Source: Silvibacterium acidisoli (GTDB lineage Bacteria > Acidobacteriota > Terriglobia > Terriglobales > Acidobacteriaceae). From it: a stretch of DNA of 64,000 nt. The notes beneath the pieces were generated by a model. That model was given only the letters and a program-made list of their open reading frames with translations. It was not told the origin of the DNA and made no database searches. Made by a program: the position numbers and the translations under genes. Shown in pieces: positions 36,002 to 44,882 of this stretch. The stretch covers positions 1,674,001-1,738,000 of the forward strand of contig CP085323.1 of NCBI GenBank assembly GCA_022870745.1. Direction: 5' to 3'. How positions within the stretch are numbered: the first letter of the stretch is position 1; each line of letters begins with the position of its first letter.

Positions 36002-37264
36002 TTAAAAAGCGTTCAAGCCCTCGATCAGCGCGATACGGTAAGAGCGGATCGCCGGCACGCATCCCATCAGGGTTCCGCCGGCCACAACCAGCCCCAGATA
36101 GATCATCACCCGCGTCGACAACCCGACCATGGCAATCGGAATCCCGAAGTGCGATTCCGCCGGGCCATGGAACGCCCAGAGCAGCCCATAGGCTGCCACC
36201 AGGCCGACCACCGCGCCAATTGTCGTGATCAGTACAGACTCGAGAACGAACAAGGCAAAGATTTGCCTGGCATGCAGACCGACAGCTCTCAGAATTGCGA
36301 TCTCGCGCTTGCGTTCATTGAGCGCCGTATAAAGCGAGATGAGCATCGCCACCAGCCCCACCACGAGCACGGCGCTGCTCACCAGTGAAAGCGCGACGTC
36401 CACATATCCAAGCATGTTCCAGAGATCTTCGAGCGTATACGCCGGGATAATCGCCGTCAGCGGCTCGCCCTTGTATGTATTGATCTCGCGCTGCAACAGG
36501 AGAGTGGTAATGCGTGAGCGCGTCCGCACAAGGAACGAGCTTATGGTGTCGATATGCAGATCTTCTTTCCGGATCTGCGTTGTTGGCGGAGCTTCACCTA
36601 AAGCCGGCGGCGTTCCGCCCTCCCAGCCCACGTGCATGGCTTCTTCGCCATAAAGCGTAATGTAGATCGTCCGATCAACCGGGGTCGCCGTCTGCTTCAG
36701 CACGCCCACAACGGTGAAAGGCTTATCGGCATGCTTGAAGAGGCTGACCTGTTCAAGGCCGTGACTCAGCACAAGCTTCGCGCCCGTGTGATAGCCAAAC
36801 TGCTTCGCAACCTCGCTTCCCAGCACTGCGTCGAAGATTCCCTCGGCGCGTCCACCTTCGGCGAACTCGACCGAATGATCGCGGCGAAAACGATAGTGTT
36901 CGTAAAAATTATCGTCTGTAGCCACCACGCGGTATCCATGAAAGCTGTCACCCATCGAGAACGGAATCGTCCAAAGCACCGCCGGATGATCGCGAAAATG
37001 CTCGTAGGACGAGTACGAAATCTCGTTCGACGCCGTACCGATATGGAAGACCGAGTACAGCAACAACGGCAGCGATCCGCCACGCGCACCGACGACGAGA
37101 TCTGTCTGGCTGAGCGTCCCCGCGAAGCCTTCCTGCACGCCCTGGCGGATGCGGTCAACACCGATCAGCAGCAACACGCTGAGCGCTATGGAAAATACAG
37201 TAAGGCTCGTGGTGACCGCACGACTACGCAGCGACGAAAATGCAAGCCTGAGCAGCACTAGCAT
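36002..37264 (-). CDS. ABC transporter permease (MacB/LolCE/FtsX type)
   Basis: A 420-aa permease with one N-terminal transmembrane helix (TTSLTVFSIALSVLLLIG), a large periplasmic MacB_PCD-like domain and three C-terminal helices (the FtsX domain, including MLISLYTALNERKREIAILRAVG). This four-helix layout marks mechanotransmission-type ABC systems that move lipoproteins or small molecules between the inner membrane and the periplasm, rather than importers. Its ATG overlaps the ATPase gene stop by seven bases. The ATPase and DUF3299 protein are in the same operon. Confidence 0.9.
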   Translation of the reverse strand: MLVLLRLAFSSLRSRAVTTSLTVFSIALSVLLLIGVDRIRQGVQEGFAGTLSQTDLVVGARGGSLPLLLYSVFHIGTASNEISYSSYEHFRDHPAVLWTIPFSMGDSFHGYRVVATDDNFYEHYRFRRDHSVEFAEGGRAEGIFDAVLGSEVAKQFGYHTGAKLVLSHGLEQVSLFKHADKPFTVVGVLKQTATPVDRTIYITLYGEEAMHVGWEGGTPPALGEAPPTTQIRKEDLHIDTISSFLVRTRSRITTLLLQREINTYKGEPLTAIIPAYTLEDLWNMLGYVDVALSLVSSAVLVVGLVAMLISLYTALNERKREIAILRAVGLHARQIFALFVLESVLITTIGAVVGLVAAYGLLWAFHGPAESHFGIPIAMVGLSTRVMIYLGLVVAGGTLMGCVPAIRSYRIALIEGLNAF

Positions 37265-37941
37265 GGCACCACCGTATTGATCTCTGTAACCGAAATCTGG
37301 CGGTCGAAACGCGACATCAGCGAATCATCGTGACTCACAAACAACAAGGTGGCACGCGTCTCGTCGCATAGTTCAATCAGCAGCCGCAGAAAATTCTCCT
37401 GCCGATTGCGATCGAGCGAAGACGTCGGCTCGTCGGCGATCACCAGCCGGGGAGCGCCGATCACCGCGCGCGCAATCGCCACACGCTGCTGCTGGCCTGT
37501 GCTTAGCCGCGTGACAGGCCGGTCGAGGAACTCGCCGATATCCAGCCGTGACGCGATCCGCGAAATCTCCTCATCGATTGACGACGCAGTAATGCGCTTG
37601 CGGCGCTTCGCATGAAGCTCGCAGGGAAGGCCGATATTCTGCCGCACGGAAAGATAAGGAATCAGGTTGAAGCTCTGAAAGATGTAGCCCATCTCCGAAC
37701 CGCGATGCCGGTCGCGCATCGAAAGCGAGAGGTGCGTCAGATCTTTACCCAGCACTTCCACTTCACCTGTTTTGGCCGTGAGAATCCCCGCAATCAGGCC
37801 AAGCAGCGTGGTCTTGCCGCTGCCGCTGGGCCCGTACAAAAAGACTCGCTCTCCCTCTTCGATCAGCAGCTCGGGAACTTCAAGAAGCGCTTGCTGCCGT
37901 TCGTAACCGAAGGACACATTTTTCAGATGGATCGCAGGCAA
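37258..37941 (-). CDS. ABC transporter ATP-binding protein (LolD/MacB type)
   Basis: A 227-aa ATPase with Walker A FLYGPSGSGKTTLLGL, a Q-loop in IFQSFNLIPYLSV, signature LSTGQQQRVAIARA and Walker B RLVIADEPTSSLD, all intact. Start is TTG at 37941 with AGGAGTAAGGA just before, three bases after the DUF3299 stop. It pairs with the overlapping MacB-like permease. Confidence 0.93.
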   Translation of the reverse strand: MPAIHLKNVSFGYERQQALLEVPELLIEEGERVFLYGPSGSGKTTLLGLIAGILTAKTGEVEVLGKDLTHLSLSMRDRHRGSEMGYIFQSFNLIPYLSVRQNIGLPCELHAKRRKRITASSIDEEISRIASRLDIGEFLDRPVTRLSTGQQQRVAIARAVIGAPRLVIADEPTSSLDRNRQENFLRLLIELCDETRATLLFVSHDDSLMSRFDRQISVTEINTVVPC

Positions 37942-37944
37942 TCC

Positions 37945-38403
37945 TTACTCCTGGTAGGGCTTCACCGACTCGCCATCAAGGCTGTAGGAGACATCACCGT
38001 ATGGGCTTTTGACATTGGAAATCTTGAGAACACCCGTCACGACGATGGGATCGGTGAACGACATCTTCGCCTTCCCGTCATGCGCGAGCTTCACATAAAC
38101 CATCTGGTTCGGAGGCGGTGGAGGAACATGAATGCACGCGCCCGCATAAGGCACCAGCAGAAACTCCGTCACCTGCTGGGCATCGTCTTCGAGCGGCACC
38201 ATGAAGCCGGGAATAGAAATGCGCTTGCCCTGCAGCTGCCAGGCCGCTGCCGTCTTCGACGCAGCACCGGAGTCAGTGAGCGTCTTCAGAGTGTTCCAGC
38301 CAACAGTGACTGGAGCACTCTCCGCATGGCAGAGGCCCAGTCCAGCGGCAAGAGCGCTGCAAAGAACCACCAGCCTGGCAAGCCCGAAGATACGAAATCC
38401 CAT
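37945..38403 (-). CDS. DUF3299 periplasmic protein
   Basis: A 152-aa exported protein recognised as DUF3299 by LQGKRISIPGFMVPLE, the VTEFLLVPYAGACIHVPPPP block with its single conserved Cys and His, and NQMVYVKL. A signal peptide covers the first 26 residues (ending CHAES). The ATG at 38403 has GGGGA upstream. DUF3299 genes often lie beside MacB-type ABC transporters, and here the ATPase follows three bases later. The Cys/His motif suggests metal or haem binding, but the function is unknown. Its operon also includes the amidohydrolase upstream. Confidence 0.85.
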   Translation of the reverse strand: MGFRIFGLARLVVLCSALAAGLGLCHAESAPVTVGWNTLKTLTDSGAASKTAAAWQLQGKRISIPGFMVPLEDDAQQVTEFLLVPYAGACIHVPPPPPNQMVYVKLAHDGKAKMSFTDPIVVTGVLKISNVKSPYGDVSYSLDGESVKPYQE

Positions 38404-38421
38404 CACAATTTCCCCATTCAA

Positions 38422-39771
38422 CTATTTGATGGGGCCATTGAAGGGCGCGCGAGCGCGTGAACTGCCAAAAGGCCGTTCAGTGAAGCTTGTCCAACGCTTC
38501 GCCAGCCGCGGGTCGCTGGTCGGAGCCTGGTCCCAGTCATCAGATGAGATGCCGTTCAGATCCCACACGACCTTTCCTGCGCGAACGGTAAGCTGGCAAA
38601 TCAGCTTCTCCGTACCGGTCTTCTTCGTGTTGTACATGTCGACGAAGCCATAGTGGCCGTGTTCAACACTCAGCACAGCGATGTCCGCCGGTGCGCCAAC
38701 AGAAAGATTTCCCAGCTGCGTCTGCTTGATCTCACGCGCCGGATTCCACGTCATCTCGGTAAGAACCTGAGGTATGGTCTGTCCCATCGCCAGGAACTTG
38801 TCGGCATTGTTCAGCATGTCCTTCGTGCCCGAGTTCATGCTGTCGATGTGCAGATCGGTCGAAATCGAATCCGGCGTAAAGCCATCCTTCATCAGCGGCA
38901 CCGCCACGCTCCAGGAGAACGATCCGCCGCCCGTGCCTACGTCGAAGTAAATACCGCGCTGGCGTCCAACCAGCATCGCCTTGCTGGGGCCCCCGGTCTG
39001 CGAATCCTGCTCGCCACGCAGTCCGGAATATGTGTGCGTGTAGATGTCGCCCGGCCGCAGCTTCTCGGAGAGCAGGCCATACAACGGCCGCTCGATACGC
39101 CGTGCGCCGTAATCGATCATCACAGGAATATTTGCAATCGTGCCGGCCTTCACAGCCTGCTCGTAAGGCTTCCACTCCGGACCGGTAAAGTGAGCGCTCT
39201 TGATGCCCACGATCACGCCCGGATACTTCAACGCCATCTTGGCCGTCGCCTCGCCGTCCATATCGTCGAGGTTGTCCTCATACTTGGCGCCGCGCATGCC
39301 CGCACCGACAATGTTCAGGTCCGCAAGCACGCGCGTCTTCGAGATGTCGATAACGTTCGCCTTGAAGTCTTCGAAGTTACGCCACCCCGAACTGCCCGCA
39401 TCCACAACCGTCGTGACGCCGGTCCTGAAGGTGAAGCCGTCAGGAAAAACGCTTAACACACCTGCATAGGAACGTAGTTCGTTCGGGCTGCGATAGACGT
39501 GCACGTGCAGATCGATCAGGCCGGGCGTCACCCAGTAGTCCTTCACGTCGATCGTCTTCACCGCCTCCTTGGGATCGATGTGGTCGGCAACCTCGGCAAT
39601 CAGCCCATCCTTCACCGCGATATCGCGGGTTCCGTCCACGTGGTTTTTGGGGTCGAATACATGCCCACCCGCCAGGATCATGTCGTACTGCTGTGCATGA
39701 GCCGCTGCAGCGCAGGAACACATTCCGGCGACAACCGCCGCTTTCCAGAATAGTGACTTGCCAAAAACCAT
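38422..39771 (-). CDS. exported amidohydrolase/deacetylase-family metallohydrolase
   Basis: A 449-aa amidohydrolase-superfamily enzyme with a signal peptide ending AHAQ. Metal ligands are visible in GLIDLHVHVYRS (HxH), a VGIKSAHFTG segment with a candidate carboxylated lysine, DIYTHTYSG, and the ISTDLHID aspartate. It resembles the EF_0837/AHA_3915 dihydroorotase-like group, whose cytoplasmic members occur next to SelA-like PLP enzymes and a KDPG-type aldolase. The same partners, in exported form, lie 9 kb away here. The ATG at 39771 has GGAGGGG upstream. It heads the minus-strand operon with DUF3299 and the ABC genes. Confidence 0.84.
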   Translation of the reverse strand: MVFGKSLFWKAAVVAGMCSCAAAAHAQQYDMILAGGHVFDPKNHVDGTRDIAVKDGLIAEVADHIDPKEAVKTIDVKDYWVTPGLIDLHVHVYRSPNELRSYAGVLSVFPDGFTFRTGVTTVVDAGSSGWRNFEDFKANVIDISKTRVLADLNIVGAGMRGAKYEDNLDDMDGEATAKMALKYPGVIVGIKSAHFTGPEWKPYEQAVKAGTIANIPVMIDYGARRIERPLYGLLSEKLRPGDIYTHTYSGLRGEQDSQTGGPSKAMLVGRQRGIYFDVGTGGGSFSWSVAVPLMKDGFTPDSISTDLHIDSMNSGTKDMLNNADKFLAMGQTIPQVLTEMTWNPAREIKQTQLGNLSVGAPADIAVLSVEHGHYGFVDMYNTKKTGTEKLICQLTVRAGKVVWDLNGISSDDWDQAPTSDPRLAKRWTSFTERPFGSSRARAPFNGPIK

Positions 39772-39972
39772 TCGCCCCTCCAAGGGTTCGTGTCTATGTC
39801 TAGTACGTGCTTCTTACACTGTAAGAGCAGGAAATTACGAAGTCATCGGCCCGGTGTCTCGCAGAAATATACGTCAATTGGCCTAATTTCGTTTCAGGCC
39901 CGACTTAAATCGTTTCGATATCGATGGACAAGGGTCAAAGTCGCCGATTAAAACAGAACCACAGGACACACC

Positions 39973-41214
39973 ATGAACGCCGCGACTGAAGCCTCTCCGC
40001 TCTCCACTGCCCCCATCGCCACCGCTCCACCCACCCGGCTCGCCTCCATTGACATCATGCGCGGTCTCACCATGGCCGTGATGATCTTCGTCAATGAGCT
40101 CGACGGCGTCAAAGGCCTTCCCTGGTGGACACACCACGCAAAAGGCAATTGGAACGTCATGACCTATGTCGACATGGTCTATCCGTTCTTCCTCTTCATC
40201 GTTGGCCTGTCCTTCCCCATCGCCATCCGGCAGCGGCTCAAAAAGAATAACTCGATTCCCGCGCTCTGGTCTCACGTGCTGCTGCGCAGTATCTCGCTCG
40301 TGGTTCTCGGACTCACACTGGCCAATGCCGATCGCGTGAATCCCGCCCTTACACACCTCTCGCCTGCAGTATGGGCGCTCACCACCCTCATCGGAGCGGC
40401 GCTCGTGCTCCGCGTCGATTCCAATGCGAAAGATCACCCCGCGCTCAGCCGAAACCTGCGCATCGCCGGACTCATCATCGTCGCCGTCATGTTCGCGATC
40501 TTTCGCGGAACCAACCGCAACGGCGGAGTTACCTGGATCGATATCTCGTACCCCGAGATCCTTGGACTCATCGGATGCACCTATCTGGCCGTCGCCATTC
40601 TCTACATCCCCACACGTCGCTGGCTGCTGGCGCCATTCGCATGGCTGATCGCCCTGATCACCTTCAACTGCCTGTGCACCGCGCAAATCATCACAGCTTT
40701 CAGGCATGTACCGATTCTGATCTGGCCCTTCGATAACGGAGCCATGGCGGCCATCATGATGGGTGGCATCGCCACCTCCGCCATCTTCCTTGGCGACCAC
40801 CGCTGGCAGACCGTAGGAAAGAAGATGTCGCTGGGCGCAAGCTTCGGAGTTATCAGCCTCGCTGCGGGGTTTCTCCTCAGCCCACTCGGCATCTCCAAGA
40901 TTCGCGCCACGCCAACCTGGGCCCTTTACGATATCGGTGCAGCCGCGCTGGCTTTCACGCTCCTCTACTGGCTCTGCGATATCAAAAAGCAAACCGGATG
41001 GGCCTTCTTCGTACGTCCCGCTGGAGCCAACACCCTCACGACTTACCTTCTGCCAGACTTCTGGTATTTCCTCACCATGCTCTTCGGCTTCACCTGGCTC
41101 GATACCCACCTGAATCACGGCCTGTCCGGAGTCATGCGCACCGTGGCTTTCACCGCCATTATTCTCGCTATCTCCGGCCTCCTCACCCGGATGAAGTTCC
41201 GACTGCAGCTCTAA
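39973..41214 (+). CDS. HGSNAT/DUF5009-like membrane acyltransferase
   Basis: A 413-aa polytopic membrane protein (about ten to eleven helices) of the COG4299/DUF5009 group, related to heparan-alpha-glucosaminide N-acetyltransferase, which moves acetyl groups across membranes onto glucosamine. Family landmarks are ASIDIMRGLTMAVMIFVNEL, TYVDMVYPFFLFIVGLSFPI and the C-terminal AGANTLTTYLLPDFWYF. The ATG has AGGA seven bases upstream. It is divergent from the amidohydrolase (deacetylase-type) gene, which is suggestive of linked acetyl-sugar chemistry. The substrate is unproven. Confidence 0.82.
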   Translation: MNAATEASPLSTAPIATAPPTRLASIDIMRGLTMAVMIFVNELDGVKGLPWWTHHAKGNWNVMTYVDMVYPFFLFIVGLSFPIAIRQRLKKNNSIPALWSHVLLRSISLVVLGLTLANADRVNPALTHLSPAVWALTTLIGAALVLRVDSNAKDHPALSRNLRIAGLIIVAVMFAIFRGTNRNGGVTWIDISYPEILGLIGCTYLAVAILYIPTRRWLLAPFAWLIALITFNCLCTAQIITAFRHVPILIWPFDNGAMAAIMMGGIATSAIFLGDHRWQTVGKKMSLGASFGVISLAAGFLLSPLGISKIRATPTWALYDIGAAALAFTLLYWLCDIKKQTGWAFFVRPAGANTLTTYLLPDFWYFLTMLFGFTWLDTHLNHGLSGVMRTVAFTAIILAISGLLTRMKFRLQL

Positions 41215-41219
41215 AAAAT

Positions 41220-41245
41220 AAAGGCCGCCATCTCTGGCGGCCTTT
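41220..41245. terminator. terminator between acyltransferase and second receptor gene
   Basis: Perfect 10-bp arms AAAGGCCGCC / GGCGGCCTTT with a six-base loop. On the minus strand it is followed by ATTTTTTAG, so it best terminates the receptor gene; the plus-strand side is weaker. Confidence 0.85.
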
Positions 41246-41263
41246 AAAAAGTACTCAGTGGAA

Positions 41264-44200
41264 CTAGAACACGATCTTTCCAGCCAACTGGATCGAACGT
41301 GGGCTATAAAAGCGGCTTGTTCCCGTGACCGTTCCAAACCCGCTATAGGTGGAAGGATCATTCGGATCGAAGTTGCTCGAGATCGTCGCATTGGGATTTG
41401 CACCGCTCGGATGATTGAACAGGTTCTGCGCTTCCGCGCGGAACTGGAACTTCATGCTCTTCCAGATGTTGAAGTTCTTGAAGAGTGAGAAGTCCATGTT
41501 GTTATATCCCGGTCCATGCAAAGGATTCCTGCGCGAGGTACCGTAGGTACCCTCGTCCGGAATTTCAAATGCCGTGGCGTCGATACAGGAAGTTGCGTTC
41601 CCGCTTATGTAGCTGCTAAGGCCGCAATGAGCCATCGGCTTATGCAGCCAGTTAGGACGTTGCACATTGCCTCTCGGCTGGCCGACGTTCGCACGATCGA
41701 AGCCGAGGACGACGTTATAGGGCGTACCGGACTGGGCGGTGACGATAGCATTTGCCTGCCAGCCGCCGATCGTTTCTTTCACTACTTCCTTAGAGCCACT
41801 GAACTTCGGAAGCTCATAAGTAACAGTCGCCACGAAGCGATTCCGCATGTCCCAATCCGAATCGCCGTAATCCCGGCCGATGTTGTATTGGTCCATAGTC
41901 GTATAGCCACCGTTTGAGTTGTCGGTGATATCCAGGTCATGGCTCCACGTATAGCTCACAGAACCCGACACACCATGGGTTTCACGTTGACGAAGGATTG
42001 CAGTGAAGCCGTTGTAGTGAGAGTATTCGTCGTTCTGGATGCGGCGAATCGTGCCGAACAGCTGGTTAGGCCTGCGAGCGTTGATATTCGTGTCGGTCGC
42101 AGAGGGTTGTGGCTGGTTGTCGTAAAAGTCGCGGTCCAGGTGAATCGCGTGCGAGCCAAGGTACTGCAGTTCGAAGCCCGCATTCCTCCAAAGTTCCTGC
42201 CCCCAGGACAGGTTCCACTGATAAAGCGTCTGTGAGGGAAGGTATTTGGGAACCGTCGTCGCGGAAACATAAGTTCCCGGAACGCCCGCGACCGGTGACG
42301 CACTTGCTGCGCCCGGCGTGGGATTGGTGAACGAAAGCAGATTCCCCGCCAGCGTGGAGTAGGAAACGGTCGCCGCCAGCGGATAGTTTTGAGTTGTAAG
42401 CGTGTAAGTATTCAGCTGGTTCGCGTTGTAGTAAATTCCAAACCCGCCGCGCAGTGTTGTCGTGCCGGTTGCGCGATAGGCAAAACCAAAACGCGGCGCC
42501 CAGTCCTCATGATTTGGCCCATTAAATTTAAAGCCTGGAGTCGGTACGAAGTTCGCTGCCGTGCTTGCGCCCGAAGCTGGAATGAGCGCGGTTTCCGTAT
42601 CGTTCAGGATGCGCGCGTATCCATTCAGGCTGTAAGGCACTGTTGGCAACTCGTAACGAAGGCCATAGTTCAAGGTCAGCTTCTGAAAAGGCTGCCAGTT
42701 GTCGAGGACAAAAAAGCCATCGCGCCATTCACCGATTGAACCCTTTGCCGGGAAAATGGGTGTTGTGTCGCTCTGTGCAAGTCCCAGTACGAAGTCGGCG
42801 GCGCTGTAACCGGTACTGGTGCCGTTCGAGTTGCCCTGAAAGTTGAACACACCACGAGGATCGTTTGCCGCCTCGCGTCCGATGGTCAGTTTTCTCAGCT
42901 CAGCGCCGGCCATGATGTTGTGCTTGCCGTGTATCCAGCTGATCTGCTCATAACCGTCGATCGTACGGTCATCCTGGTACCAGTTCGAGGCATCGTTACC
43001 GACCTCGTTGAACTGATCGAATGTGAACGAAGGCACACCGGGGTTGTTGTATTGCGTATCTGCGTTAAAGCCTGCAATTCCCAGCGCAGTTCCGGCTCCG
43101 TTAATGCCGTTCTGTGCAAAGTAGTTGAGATTGTTTGAGGTAACGGTATTCAATCCCACATGAAAATCATTGATCAGATTCGCAGTGATGAAGTGCGTGT
43201 AGCCGATCGCAGTATTACGGCTCTTCGTGGGTCCGAAAGATGCGTTGGTCGGAAACGGATCGCCCCCATTCACCTGCAGATTCTGCCAGTGATAACGAAC
43301 GAAGATGCGAACTTTGTCTCCAATATTCTCATCAATACGATCGAGGGTCTGGTGAATGAACAGGTCGCTCGGATAGCTGACATTGAGGTTGTCTTGTGTA
43401 CCGTTGTGGTCTCCCGGAACGTTGGGATTCACCATGTACTGCTCAATCTTCTGAGCGATCTGCGCGGAAGGCAGAGCAAGTTCCGAAGCAGGAATCTGAT
43501 TATTCACATACGGCTGGCCAGTGAACGGATCATTCAGCGGAGTGGAAACGGCTGAAAAATCTCCGGCCTTCATCGCCGGCGTCAGCGCCGAAACGATGCT
43601 CTGCGACTGCTGCACCTGGTTGATCTTCTCGTAAGACGCAAAGAAGAAGGTCTTATTGCGACCGTTATAAAGCTTGGGAAGATAAACCGGCCCTCCCAGG
43701 CCAAAGCCATACTGGTTGTAATGCTGAATTGGGGTAGGCGAGCCCAGAGAGTTGGTAAACGGCGCCGCATTCAGAGCTGTGTTCTGAATGTAGTCATACA
43801 CCGAACCGTGCAGATCGTTCGTGCCCGACTTGCTCACCAGGTTGATGTGCAGGCCCAGGTATGAACCGTACTGAGCGGGATAATTACCGCTCTGCATCTG
43901 CACTTCAGAAATCATGTCCGTGCTGGGGCGGGCCGGCGCCAGGCTGATCAGGTTATTCATGATCGACACGCCGTCCAGGTTAAGACTGTTCTGGATTTCG
44001 CGCTGGCCGGCACCGATGAAGTCTTCGCCCGGCGGCACACCCGAATAGTTACTCGTGGGGCCGATCACGACGTTCGAAGCTGTTGCCGCAACCTCGAGCG
44101 CATTGTGCCCGATGATCGGCAGATCCTCGACCGCCTTGGTGTTGAAGGTCTCACCCAGCGTCGCATCATCCGTCGAGATCGGCGGTGAGGAAGCAGACAC

Positions 44201-44569
44201 GGTCACCGACGTGGCTTCCGAACCAACCACCAGCTTGAAGTCGGTACGTGTCGCCTGGTCGATCACAACAATCTTGCCGGTCTGGGTGACCTTGTTGAAC
44301 CCCTGCATCTCTACCGTGACGTCATAGGTTCCCGGCTGAATGAACTGGATCGAATAATTGCCATCACCATTCGTCGTGCCTGGATATTTGACCTTCGTTC
44401 CTTCATTCAGTGCTGTCACCTTAGCGCCAGCAACAGGCGCTCCGGACGAATCCACCACCGTACCTACCATCGTGGTGTTGTTGGCAACCTGCGCCGAAAG
44501 ATACGTCGGCGCCAACGTAGCTCCTACTGCGGTCGTCAAAAGACTACAGAACAATGCGATGCGTTTCAT
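41264..44569 (-). CDS. second Oar-like TonB-dependent receptor
   Basis: A 1101-aa outer-membrane receptor. A signal peptide (residues 1-26, ending LSAQ) is followed by a carboxypeptidase-regulatory-like domain (TTMVGTVVDSSGAPVAGAKV), a plug domain (residues about 120-230) and a beta-barrel ending RSIQLAGKIVF. It is clearly diverged from the receptor at 17677, so the two are not a recent duplication. The gene closes the carbohydrate island on the right. Its relation to the acyltransferase locus is positional only. Confidence 0.9.
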   Translation of the reverse strand: MKRIALFCSLLTTAVGATLAPTYLSAQVANNTTMVGTVVDSSGAPVAGAKVTALNEGTKVKYPGTTNGDGNYSIQFIQPGTYDVTVEMQGFNKVTQTGKIVVIDQATRTDFKLVVGSEATSVTVSASSPPISTDDATLGETFNTKAVEDLPIIGHNALEVAATASNVVIGPTSNYSGVPPGEDFIGAGQREIQNSLNLDGVSIMNNLISLAPARPSTDMISEVQMQSGNYPAQYGSYLGLHINLVSKSGTNDLHGSVYDYIQNTALNAAPFTNSLGSPTPIQHYNQYGFGLGGPVYLPKLYNGRNKTFFFASYEKINQVQQSQSIVSALTPAMKAGDFSAVSTPLNDPFTGQPYVNNQIPASELALPSAQIAQKIEQYMVNPNVPGDHNGTQDNLNVSYPSDLFIHQTLDRIDENIGDKVRIFVRYHWQNLQVNGGDPFPTNASFGPTKSRNTAIGYTHFITANLINDFHVGLNTVTSNNLNYFAQNGINGAGTALGIAGFNADTQYNNPGVPSFTFDQFNEVGNDASNWYQDDRTIDGYEQISWIHGKHNIMAGAELRKLTIGREAANDPRGVFNFQGNSNGTSTGYSAADFVLGLAQSDTTPIFPAKGSIGEWRDGFFVLDNWQPFQKLTLNYGLRYELPTVPYSLNGYARILNDTETALIPASGASTAANFVPTPGFKFNGPNHEDWAPRFGFAYRATGTTTLRGGFGIYYNANQLNTYTLTTQNYPLAATVSYSTLAGNLLSFTNPTPGAASASPVAGVPGTYVSATTVPKYLPSQTLYQWNLSWGQELWRNAGFELQYLGSHAIHLDRDFYDNQPQPSATDTNINARRPNQLFGTIRRIQNDEYSHYNGFTAILRQRETHGVSGSVSYTWSHDLDITDNSNGGYTTMDQYNIGRDYGDSDWDMRNRFVATVTYELPKFSGSKEVVKETIGGWQANAIVTAQSGTPYNVVLGFDRANVGQPRGNVQRPNWLHKPMAHCGLSSYISGNATSCIDATAFEIPDEGTYGTSRRNPLHGPGYNNMDFSLFKNFNIWKSMKFQFRAEAQNLFNHPSGANPNATISSNFDPNDPSTYSGFGTVTGTSRFYSPRSIQLAGKIVF

Positions 44570-44882
44570 GGTCTCGAAAGAATCCCTTCGCTATTGATGT
44601 ACTTGTCGTGGTTCAGAGAACATGGCCCGTTTCTTCTCCTCGTTGCAGTGGTTTTCAGAAAACGAGGATGTGAGCTTTCCGCTCTCCTACCGGTTTTGGA
44701 ACACGGGGACTTGATGAGCATTGAAGCGTGAATTCATCGTGCTGTCATGAGGCAGGCAGCGTGCTTTTGTGCAGGTCAAATGACCTATGACCCGAAACAG
44801 GCCACCAAAAGACAAAAAAAGCCCCGCACTCTGGACGGAATGCGGGGCATCTATGCGCGTGCGATGAATTGCACGGTCTCTT
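44570..44882. other. intergenic region: receptor promoter and 2OG-oxygenase terminator
   Basis: This 313-base gap holds no gene. It has a near-palindrome CCTCGTT ... AACGAGG around 44637-44667 that could bind a regulator of the receptor gene, and the terminator listed separately at 44814. Nothing else is recognised. Confidence 0.4.
44814..44848 (-). terminator. terminator of the 2OG-oxygenase gene
   Basis: On the minus strand GCCCCGCA and TGCGGGGC arms with a 12-base loop are followed by TTTTTTT. It lies 35 bases beyond the oxygenase stop. Confidence 0.9.

Noticed and set aside
39883-41403. 506-codon open frame on the minus strand opposite the acyltransferase gene
   Set aside because: It is a G+C-rich shadow of a clear membrane-protein gene; its translation is low in hydrophobic pattern and has no family likeness.
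17677-44569. The two large receptors as a recent tandem duplication
   Set aside because: Both are Oar-like, but their N-terminal domains, plug regions and C-termini differ widely, and 20 kb separates them.
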